Assembly (NCBI GenBank): GCA_905479665.1
Contig: CAJQNM010000683.1
Location: 1 to 9,034, forward strand
Direction of reading: 5' to 3'
Source: an uncultured Saprospiraceae bacterium
Lineage (GTDB): Bacteria > Bacteroidota > Bacteroidia > Chitinophagales > Saprospiraceae
DNA length: 9,034 nt
Under the pieces are notes generated by a model. It was given only the letters and a program-made list of their open reading frames with translations. It did not search any database and was not told where the DNA came from. Shown piece after piece: positions 1-6,785 of this stretch (position 1 is its first letter; each line of letters opens with the position of its first letter). The translations under genes were made by a program, and so were the position numbers.

Positions 1-473
1 CGTATCCTGAATATTGCAAGTGGGCCAGCACGAGATATTAAAGAGTTGCTTGATCTTGCTAGTCAATATTCGGTTGATTTAGAAATTCTCTGTGTGGAAA
101 GTAGTCCAGAGGCAATTGCGTACGCGAAAGACGTAACGAAAGACTATGAGGAGCAAGTCCAATACATCAACAAGAGTGTTTTTAAATTTGGAACCAATCA
201 AACATTTGATTTGGTATGGTCGGCCGGATTGTTTGACTACTTTGATGATAAGGCATTCCGACATCTTCTGTCGAAATGCATACGTTGGGCACATGGAGAG
301 ATCGTGATTGGTAATTTTAATGCAGAGCATAATCCCTCACGCGACTACAACTCACGCAACTTGCAAAGCAAGTAGGTATAAGTCAGCGGCAAATACGAAT
401 TGGGTGGGAAGAAGAGGAGGTGAATTTGTTTTTGCATGGTGAAGTTCTAGCAGCATTATCTCACCCATCGTGA
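1..473 (+). pseudogene. Class I SAM-dependent methyltransferase, 5' truncated by window edge, C-terminus out of frame
   Basis: Frame 1 is open from base 1 and stops at 373-375. It reads like a Rossmann-fold methyltransferase: a glycine-rich SAM-binding motif I (ILNIASGPARDI, residues 2-13), an acidic strand-2 end (LCVESSPEAIAYAK), and a motif IV/post-motif region (FDLVWSAGLFDYFDD). It then reaches GNFNAEHNPSRDY, which in relatives related to the PhcB-type (3-hydroxy fatty acid methyl ester) methyltransferases is followed by a short ME..DW.L..RT segment and the C-terminal strands. Here frame 1 instead runs into NSRNLQSK and stops. The missing C-terminus is present in frame 3 at 357-470: QLAKQVGISQRQIRIGWEEE, then EVNLFLHGEV, with a stop at 471-473. 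The linking segment seems lost, with a deletion length of 1 modulo 3, perhaps about 40-46 bases. The methyltransferase call is solid from the motifs. The broken state rests on family memory plus the intact downstream frame. An assembly error or a functional shortened protein are alternatives. The substrate is unknown. Confidence 0.72.
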
Positions 474-718
474 GTACGAGGTACTTCCGCAAGAATGGAT
501 GTTGATAACATTCTATGTCCACATTGGCAAAAACTTGATCCAACTCCAACCTCTATATCTGCAATCCTATACCCACTTCCCTTCCATTCGTCGAAAAAAT
601 GACTGCCCTGGCAACTATCTGGCCGCAGCTTACGTCTTGTCCCTGGGGAAAGTTGCTCCCCTATCGTAGCGCTTGATGCTTGTCAATCTCTACCCGATAC
701 GAACTAAAAAATTAATGA
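474..718. other. Non-coding leader between methyltransferase remnant and receptor gene
   Basis: About 245 bases without a supported gene. The short open frames on both strands show no recognisable domain, no signal peptide and no continuous family-like sequence. I found no good match to the Bacteroidota promoter pattern (TTTG near -33, TAnnTTTG near -7). The promoter of the downstream receptor gene should lie here, but I cannot place it. The final 20 bases before the ATG at 719 are A/T-rich, as is usual for translation starts in this phylum. Confidence 0.6.
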
Positions 719-3139
719 ATGAGAACTCTCTACTTTCTGCTCTTTACGTGTACATGTCTAAGTATCAATGCTCAGGGTCCGGTGATCTCAGGGTCGCTTT
801 CGGGCGGAGATGGCGATCCGCTCATCTTTGCCAACGTAAGTCTCAATGCTGCCGAAGACAGCTCACTGGTCAAAGTCGTCCCTACGGATGAAGAAGGATA
901 CTTTGAACTGCCTGGGATCGCTGCTGGTGAGTATTTTCTAGATGTGTCGTATGTAGGTTTTCAGCGCCTGCAAAAGCAAATCTCCTGGGCAGCAACTGAA
1001 GACCTTGATCTGGGTAAGATGGCGCTCGATGCGTTGGCCGTTGATCTGGCTACTGCCACGGTGACCGCGACACGAGCCCTGCTCGAAGTGAAGGCTGATC
1101 GCACGGTATTTAATGTCGAAGGGACAATCAATAGCTCTGGGCAAAATGCGATCGAATTGTTGCGCAAGGCTCCCGGTGTGCTAGTCGACAACAACCAAAA
1201 TATCTCGGTCTTAAGCCGGTCTGGTGTATTGCTGTATGTGGATGGTAAGCGTCTCCCGATCACCGGAGATGACCTGAGCAATTATTTACAAAATCTACCT
1301 GCTGAGCAAATCGATCGAATCGAAATAATAACCAATCCGGGGTCCCGCTACGAAGCCGAAGGAAATGCGGGCATCATTGACATCCGCCTGAAGAAAGACA
1401 GCAGCATCGGCGCCAATGGATCTATGAGTCTAAATGCCAGCCAAGGGCAGTACTTCCGCTCAAACTACAGTGCCAGTGGAAATTACCGCAACAAGATGCT
1501 CAATGTGTTTGGCAATGTCGGAGTCTCTGGAGGAAGTTATTTTAACGAGATCCAGTTTCAGAGTACGCAAAATGATATTTTTCTCAGTGAATTTAATCGC
1601 TGGAGAAATAGTAATCTGGGCTTTAATGTACGAGCTGGAGTCGATGTATTCCTCTCGGAAAATCATACGCTCGGCGTGTTGGTAAGTACCCGACAAAATG
1701 AAAATGATGGAAGAAATTCGAATATTCTGGAGATTTCACCGCAGTCAAGTAAGATGATTGATTCCATCCTCGTTGCCAATAACACCACCACCAATGAGAG
1801 AGATCAATATACTTACAATATCAGCTATCGCTACGCCCAGGGCGACCGCCTGCTGAATATCGATTTGGATTATGGCAATTACCAGATTCAATCGCAACGT
1901 GTGCAGCCCAACCAGTACTTTGATCCACGGGGAGAGCAAGTGCTTACTGAATTTGTCAATTTCTTCGATACCCCACGATCCATTCAAATCTATACCGGAA
2001 AGATCGACTACGAAACGAAAATCGGGTCGCAGAATTTGGGCTTTGGCGGAAAATTCAGCCGGGTAGGTAGTGACAACACATTCTTGTTTTTTGATCGTCT
2101 GGATGGTGGCGACCTGCGAGATGATCGGCGGTCCAATACTTTTGACTATGATGAGAATGTGGCGGCAGGATACGTGAACCTTTCTGGGGCACTCGATAAG
2201 AAATGGAATTATTCCCTTGGGCTGCGTACAGAGCATACCGACGCCACAGGAAATCTGCAGGCCTTTGCCTCTGACCTCAATGAAGAACCGGTAGAATTTA
2301 ATTATCTGAGCTGGTTTCCTTCGGCCGGGTTGACCTACAACATTGACCCCAAAAATGTACTTAGCCTAAATTATGGACGGCGCATAAATCGACCAGAATA
2401 TCAAGTACTTAATCCGTTTAACAATCAATTGTCTGAATTGTCTTTTGAAAAGGGAAATCCTTTTCTTCAGCCCGAAATTGTGAATAATATAGAGCTGGGA
2501 TATACGCTCAACTATCGGTACAATTTCAAGTTGGCCTACAGCAGAACCATCGATCAGATCACACGACTTATCGGTCCAAGTGCAGATGATAAGAGAGCAA
2601 ACTTTATCACCTGGGAAAACCTGGCCAACCAGACGATCTACAGCATGAACATTTCGGCGCCAGTTCAGGTGACTGACAAATGGAATTCTTATTTTAATTT
2701 TAATGCTTCACGCCTCGATAATCAAGCCGATTATGGAGATGGCGCAGTAGTAGACGTGCAGGCGTGGAGCTACAACATCTACTCGCAGCAGACGGTCGAC
2801 TTGCCCAAAGATTTTCAAGCGGAAGTGTCTGGCTATTTTTCCGGCCCAGGTGTTTGGGGAGGAGTCTTTCTCTATGAGACAAGTTGGGCACTAAATCTAG
2901 GTCTGCAGAAAAAGTTTCTTGACCGAAAGCTCAATGTAAAAATTAGTGCGCAAGACCTTTTTTACCAAAGTGGCTGGGAGGGTGTTTCACGCTTTAATGG
3001 TTTGGTCTCCAGTGGCAGCGGCAATTGGGATAGTCGTCGAGCGAGTATTTCACTGAGCTACAATTTTGGCAATCAAGAAATAAAGTCTCGCAATCGCAAG
3101 ACCGGACTAGAGAGCGAAGGTAGTCGGGTGGGGAGTTAA
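719..3139 (+). CDS. TonB-dependent receptor-like outer-membrane beta-barrel protein (OMP_b-brl_3 type)
   Basis: An 806-residue protein predicted to sit in the outer membrane as a TonB-type receptor; its ligand is unknown. Residues 1-19 form a signal peptide with likely cleavage after SINA-Q. Residues about 22-105 are a carboxypeptidase-regulatory-like domain (SGSLSGGDGDPLIFANVSL, then DEEGYFELPGI and VSYVGFQ). Residues about 120-226 are the plug, with the family signature DRTVFNVEG, LLRKAPGV, LYVDGKRL and IDRIEIITNPGSRYEAEGNA. The rest is the barrel, including the late-barrel motif NRPEYQVLNPF...KGNPFLQPE. The last strand (SISLSYNFG) is followed by a charged tail containing NRKTGLESE. The usual acidic-EVVV TonB-box stretch is replaced by VDLATATVTATRA at 108-120. 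The ATG at 719 was chosen because it begins directly with the signal peptide; an ATG at 715 is in another frame. The gene is complete, 245 bp after the methyltransferase remnant, and convergent with the hydrolase gene. It is a distant paralogue of the receptor at 4378-6753. The family call is confident; actual transport activity is inferred. Confidence 0.93.
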   Translation: MRTLYFLLFTCTCLSINAQGPVISGSLSGGDGDPLIFANVSLNAAEDSSLVKVVPTDEEGYFELPGIAAGEYFLDVSYVGFQRLQKQISWAATEDLDLGKMALDALAVDLATATVTATRALLEVKADRTVFNVEGTINSSGQNAIELLRKAPGVLVDNNQNISVLSRSGVLLYVDGKRLPITGDDLSNYLQNLPAEQIDRIEIITNPGSRYEAEGNAGIIDIRLKKDSSIGANGSMSLNASQGQYFRSNYSASGNYRNKMLNVFGNVGVSGGSYFNEIQFQSTQNDIFLSEFNRWRNSNLGFNVRAGVDVFLSENHTLGVLVSTRQNENDGRNSNILEISPQSSKMIDSILVANNTTTNERDQYTYNISYRYAQGDRLLNIDLDYGNYQIQSQRVQPNQYFDPRGEQVLTEFVNFFDTPRSIQIYTGKIDYETKIGSQNLGFGGKFSRVGSDNTFLFFDRLDGGDLRDDRRSNTFDYDENVAAGYVNLSGALDKKWNYSLGLRTEHTDATGNLQAFASDLNEEPVEFNYLSWFPSAGLTYNIDPKNVLSLNYGRRINRPEYQVLNPFNNQLSELSFEKGNPFLQPEIVNNIELGYTLNYRYNFKLAYSRTIDQITRLIGPSADDKRANFITWENLANQTIYSMNISAPVQVTDKWNSYFNFNASRLDNQADYGDGAVVDVQAWSYNIYSQQTVDLPKDFQAEVSGYFSGPGVWGGVFLYETSWALNLGLQKKFLDRKLNVKISAQDLFYQSGWEGVSRFNGLVSSGSGNWDSRRASISLSYNFGNQEIKSRNRKTGLESEGSRVGS

Positions 3140-3142
3140 ATA

Positions 3143-4309
3143 CTATTGATACTTCAACACCTTTTCAATGGCAATATTTGAGTTTAGGTCATTTACTACT
3201 CGAATAAAATAGAGGCCAGAGGGTAAGTCCGCCAGATGAACCTCGATGCGACTTTGGGAGTTGGATATCGTCTGATGAATGCTTCCCGCCGCGTCTAAAA
3301 TTTGGATCGTGTATTGACCCAACAGTCCATCGATCTCAAAAACATCATCTGTCAGATTGGGAAGGATGGAGAGACTCAGCGCATCTACGGAAATGTCGCT
3401 ACTGGTAGTGGAGTTGTGTAAACAAGACAAGGGATAGGTGTTCACGATTTCCCAGGCGAGTTCCTGAAATTTTAGCGCTAGCTGAGGGCTGGGAGGATCA
3501 AAATCTCCGCCCCACCAAACTTGTGTCTGGGGCGTAAGTCCTACCGGAGAGATTTCGTGGACCATGGCAAAATGGATACAGGCTACATAGTATTTACCCA
3601 CGTCATTGAGATGAATATCGTCGCTGAATATATCCTCGATCTGCTGAAGATCTGGCACGGCCCCTGCGTAAATAGAATCGTAAAGCATAGCAAGCCCTTG
3701 AGCCGCGGGGATCAGACAAACCGGAGTATTTTCGGGATACTTCGTATTGAGGGTATCCACCACTTGTTCCCACATGGGCAGATCATCATCCAGTCGCTGT
3801 CGCCATGGGTTGGAACTGACATCATAGTCACAGCCAGTGACTGTGTCGCTGAGCAGGCAATGCCAGTCCTCGTAGAGATATATACGAATATCAGGATTGT
3901 GGGCAAGTGCATAATTGTAGAAACTGTCCGTATATGCGTACGTTTCGTCTATTATGGCAGCGTAGCGGGGTACGGCCTCTGTCAGGATCAAGACGTCAAA
4001 ATCTCCAACCGGTAATCCTCCCACAGGATCATAGAATGCATAGTACTGGGGTGGATTTTGCGTATAGTCCTGGGCAGCTTTTCGATCCCACTGCCAGCGC
4101 AAGGGTGCTCCCGGTATGGATTGGTAGGCCCACTGAAAGTCGACGTCGGGATGGTCGTCAGATAGGGATTGGACCATGTCGGGTATTTGGTCACTGAGAC
4201 TATGGCCCACATAAAATGTCTTGGGTTGTTGTGCAGTTGTATGATTCTTAAAAGGCACCAAAAAGACAACAACAATCCACCAGATTTTCAAATTCCCGAC
4301 TAAGTACAT
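3143..4309 (-). CDS. Secreted SGNH-fold hydrolase/esterase-like protein with T9SS type A C-terminal sorting domain
   Basis: A 388-residue exported protein, probably a cell-surface or released hydrolase acting on an ester; the substrate is unknown. Residues 1-27 are a signal peptide (hydrophobic core KIWWIVVVFLVPF, likely cut near TTA-QQ). The SGNH features seen are block I FYVGHSLSD, with Ser37 as candidate nucleophile and His where GDSL enzymes have Asp; a block II-like SIPGAPLRW (Gly67); and block V FSDDIHLNDVGKYY, giving the D230-x-x-H233 pair. The usual block III GxND is not visible; the equivalent strand reads DVLILTEAVP. Residues about 308-388 form a T9SS sorting domain: PNLTDDVFEI, YTIQILDAAGSIHQTI, LADLPSGLYFIRV, ending IEKVLKYQ. 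This implies Sec export, then type IX secretion with removal of the tail. The only reasonable start is the ATG at 4309. It lies 68 bp downstream of the receptor gene on the same strand, so it is likely the last gene of that unit. The fold and export route are well supported; the chemistry is inferred. Confidence 0.87.
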   Translation of the reverse strand: MYLVGNLKIWWIVVVFLVPFKNHTTAQQPKTFYVGHSLSDQIPDMVQSLSDDHPDVDFQWAYQSIPGAPLRWQWDRKAAQDYTQNPPQYYAFYDPVGGLPVGDFDVLILTEAVPRYAAIIDETYAYTDSFYNYALAHNPDIRIYLYEDWHCLLSDTVTGCDYDVSSNPWRQRLDDDLPMWEQVVDTLNTKYPENTPVCLIPAAQGLAMLYDSIYAGAVPDLQQIEDIFSDDIHLNDVGKYYVACIHFAMVHEISPVGLTPQTQVWWGGDFDPPSPQLALKFQELAWEIVNTYPLSCLHNSTTSSDISVDALSLSILPNLTDDVFEIDGLLGQYTIQILDAAGSIHQTISNSQSRIEVHLADLPSGLYFIRVVNDLNSNIAIEKVLKYQ

Positions 4310-4330
4310 TCAGATTGAATTTTAGTACAT
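4303..4330. repeat. Short direct repeat AGTACAT, 21 bp apart, at the hydrolase gene start
   Basis: AGTACAT occurs at 4303-4309 and again at 4324-4330 on the + strand, 21 bases apart, or about two helical turns. The first copy covers the hydrolase start codon read on the minus strand. Both copies sit at the edge of the 68-bp gap between the receptor and hydrolase genes. A weak AT-rich hairpin (TACAT, six-base loop, ATGTA at 4326-4341) overlaps the second copy. This could be a small control site or chance in A/T-rich DNA; chance is the more likely reading. Confidence 0.2.
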
Positions 4331-4377
4331 CAATGCATGTATCAATATGATCTGGATGCAGGGCCTTACGTTGTCTT

Positions 4378-6753
4378 TTAGCGTCGTTTTTGCCCCGAAA
4401 ATTCCATCGCTTCTCCCTTGCCAAAACCATAACTAAACCCGAAAGTTATAAATCGACCACGTTGCTGACGACTGAAGAGATAGAAATTGGGTTGGTCGGT
4501 AGTGCTCTCTCGTACACGGGAAGCAAATGCATCCCGGATACTTAAGCTAAAAACACCTTTGCCGCCAATAATTTTTTTGCGCAAGCCGATGTCAAGAAAG
4601 AGATTGGCTGAATAGACACTCTGGAGTGACTTGACTTTCGATTGATAGTGCCCGGTTACTTCAAAATCAATTTCCTTCGGGAGCTTGATTTTGGAGGTTA
4701 GTTTGCTGCTCCACTGGCTGGCATTAAAATCAAAAGAGGTGGCATCCCAAGTTCCTTCCCGCATGAAATAGTTGAAGTTTACATCACCATTAAAGGAGAG
4801 TTTTTTACTTGCTGAATACTTCCCGTTAAATTCTACACCAGTGGATCTGTTCGTGCCCAGATTGATGGGCATGCTGGTATTTACATTGTCTTTGAAGGTG
4901 GAAATTCGCTCTACGACATCCGTGGTAAAGCGATGGTATACTCCAATATTCATCGAGGCTTTCCCCAAAATGTAAATACTATTTATCTCATAAGAGTCAC
5001 TGTATTCAGGTTGTAGATCAGGGTTTCCGGTGCGGATGCTAAAATTATTGCGAACGTTGGTAAAGGGATTTAAATCCCACATGCGTGGCCTAAATATTCT
5101 GCGCGAGTACCCTGCTTGAATAGAAACCTTGGGACTAATTTTGTACGAAGTGTGAACCGACGGAAAGAGATTGGTGTATTTTTGATCATTCTTTTGGCTC
5201 GTATTAAATAAGAAGGTACCCACGTCAGTGTGCTCCATGCGCAGACCTAATTTTAGTCCCCAGGCATCGCCTTCGTAGGCACCGGTGGTATAAGCACCGA
5301 GTACTTTTTGCTCCCATTCAAAAACATTGGTTTGATTGGCTTGATCGATCCAGATCCCATCGGTAAATCTGCTGACCACAAAATCGTTGCCGACGTCATT
5401 GATTACATATTGAGCGCCGGTTTCGAGGGTAAATTTATTTTGAAGCGGTTTGGTGTAGTCAAGCTTAAAGGTGTGTTCTACATTTTTAAAATCGCTGCGC
5501 GTGCGCTGCGGTGATGCAGCCTCAGTACCGAGCGTGATCATGTTTGTAAATGAGGAAGATTGATCCTTGGCAAACAAATTACCAAGGGCACTGAAAAGCA
5601 ACATGTGATCTTCATGGTCAGGATAGCTTTTCTTGTACTGGAGTTCGTAGCGGTATTTAGGATTGGTGGCCTCGGTTTCTTCACTGCGTATCCAACTGGA
5701 CGTAATTTGTCCTGCATTGAGAAAATCAAAATCGGTCAATGAATTTTCATCTTCAATTTCGTAGGCAAATTGACCGGAGAGAGTAATCACATTATATTTA
5801 TTGATGTGAAAGTCTGTACCCAGGACGAGATTGTAAAAATTTTCATTCTTATCGTGCTTCCCGATGCTGTTTACGGTCGTGCCATTGACAAGATCTCGAT
5901 TGATGGAGCTGGTTTCTGCCGGAAATCTGCGATAGCCCACGCCGAGCTGCGTGAACAGATTTAATTTTTCAGTGCGCTTATTTAAGCTTAATCCAAAACT
6001 ATGATTGTGTGGCGTACCCACATTGATTGTGGCTGATCCATTTATTCCTTTGCGCTCTTCCTTCTTTATTACGATGTTGATGATTCCGGACGTCCCTTCA
6101 GCATCATACTTTGCTGAGGGATTGGTGATCACCTCGATCTTATCGATCATCTCTGCTGTGATGGTGCCCAAGGCACTGCCTTGCTCGCTGGCAATGACAG
6201 ATGGCTTGCCATTGATCAGTATCTGGACTCCCTGACTGCCGCGCAGACTTATTTCTCCCTCGATGTTTACATTGACGGAGGGTACATTATTGAGTACTTC
6301 AAGTGCACTGGCTCCTGTCGAGCTGAGATCCTTCCCGACATTAAAAATGCGCTTATCTAGTTTAAATTCGGTCTGTGATTTTTCGGCCCTCACAACTACC
6401 TCATCCAGAATCTCACTTTCTTCTTCCAGGGTGATGATGCCTAACTCAACCTTATTGTTTACCACCTCGAAATCAGAAATAACCTGAACGACAAAGCCGA
6501 TAAAACTAATTTCTATCTGAAAATCCGCAGTGTTGGCAATCATTTCGAACACGCCACGCTCATCGGTCGTTGTGCCACTCAGCACTTCATCGCCAACGGT
6601 ACTTTTAAGTATGGCGGTGGCAAACTCGATGGGCAAATTGTTGTTGCTTTCTACGACCCTTCCATGCACGATGATGTTGGGAGTCTGGGCCATGAGAGGT
6701 ATGCCAAGTACCATTACTAAAGCTGTCACCAATGCAACTATATATCTATTCAT
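4378..6753 (-). CDS. TonB-dependent receptor, outer-membrane beta-barrel family (OMP_b-brl_3 type)
   Basis: A 791-residue predicted outer-membrane TonB-dependent receptor; its ligand is not readable from the sequence. Residues 1-23 are a signal peptide (NRYIVALVTALVMVLGIPL, cleavage near LMAQ-T). Residues about 27-110 are a carboxypeptidase-regulatory-like domain (IIVHGRVVESNNNLPIEFAT, TTDERGVFEM, ISFIGF). A TonB-box-like ILDEVVVRAEKS lies at 115-126. The plug spans about 130-232, with LEVLNNVPSVNVN, ISLRGSQGVQILINGKPS and IDKIEVITNPSAKYDAEGTS. The remainder is the barrel, with RRIFRPRMWDLNPF and RTGNPDLQPEYSDS, ending in FITFGFSYGFG and a short basic tail. I chose the ATG at 6753 because it starts the signal peptide directly; an in-frame TTG at 6759 would add only Met-His. 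The start is 32 bp after the FecA-like gene stop, and 68 bp separate its stop from the hydrolase start, so co-transcription is likely. The length is normal for the family and no frame damage is seen. Confidence 0.93.
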   Translation of the reverse strand: MNRYIVALVTALVMVLGIPLMAQTPNIIVHGRVVESNNNLPIEFATAILKSTVGDEVLSGTTTDERGVFEMIANTADFQIEISFIGFVVQVISDFEVVNNKVELGIITLEEESEILDEVVVRAEKSQTEFKLDKRIFNVGKDLSSTGASALEVLNNVPSVNVNIEGEISLRGSQGVQILINGKPSVIASEQGSALGTITAEMIDKIEVITNPSAKYDAEGTSGIINIVIKKEERKGINGSATINVGTPHNHSFGLSLNKRTEKLNLFTQLGVGYRRFPAETSSINRDLVNGTTVNSIGKHDKNENFYNLVLGTDFHINKYNVITLSGQFAYEIEDENSLTDFDFLNAGQITSSWIRSEETEATNPKYRYELQYKKSYPDHEDHMLLFSALGNLFAKDQSSSFTNMITLGTEAASPQRTRSDFKNVEHTFKLDYTKPLQNKFTLETGAQYVINDVGNDFVVSRFTDGIWIDQANQTNVFEWEQKVLGAYTTGAYEGDAWGLKLGLRMEHTDVGTFLFNTSQKNDQKYTNLFPSVHTSYKISPKVSIQAGYSRRIFRPRMWDLNPFTNVRNNFSIRTGNPDLQPEYSDSYEINSIYILGKASMNIGVYHRFTTDVVERISTFKDNVNTSMPINLGTNRSTGVEFNGKYSASKKLSFNGDVNFNYFMREGTWDATSFDFNASQWSSKLTSKIKLPKEIDFEVTGHYQSKVKSLQSVYSANLFLDIGLRKKIIGGKGVFSLSIRDAFASRVRESTTDQPNFYLFSRQQRGRFITFGFSYGFGKGEAMEFSGQKRR

Positions 6754-6785
6754 GTGCAATCTTGATATTCGAGAGATGAGCTTGC

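Noticed and set aside
460..486. Two competing small hairpins at the methyltransferase remnant stop (CTCAC-loop-GTGAG at 460-474 and GAGTAC-loop-GTACTT at 472-486)
   Set aside because: Stems are only 5-6 bp, mutually exclusive, and not followed by a T-run, so I do not call a terminator.
352..549. A 65-codon minus-strand open frame over the methyltransferase C-terminus
   Set aside because: It is antisense to the frame-3 segment that matches the methyltransferase family, and it shows no domain or start context of its own.
645..661. Inverted repeat GGGGA / TCCCC near 645-661 as a possible operator or attenuator
   Set aside because: A five-base stem with a seven-base loop and no T-run; easily expected by chance.
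675..705. Possible Bacteroidota promoter (TTG ... TA) upstream of the first receptor
   Set aside because: The candidate -7 element (GATACGAACT) lacks the TTTG half and the spacing is poor; I could not defend it.
673..891. A 72-codon open frame overlapping the start of the first receptor, including an ATG at 715
   Set aside because: It runs in another frame across the receptor's signal peptide and regulatory-like domain, and it encodes nothing recognisable.
1745..2236. A 163-codon minus-strand open frame inside the first receptor
   Set aside because: It is antisense to well-conserved barrel coding sequence; its composition reads as a reverse-frame shadow and no domain is seen.
3521..4015. 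A 164-codon plus-strand open frame opposite the hydrolase gene
   Set aside because: It lies fully antisense to a gene with clear domain motifs, has no recognisable domain or signal peptide, and begins inside the coding region of the hydrolase.
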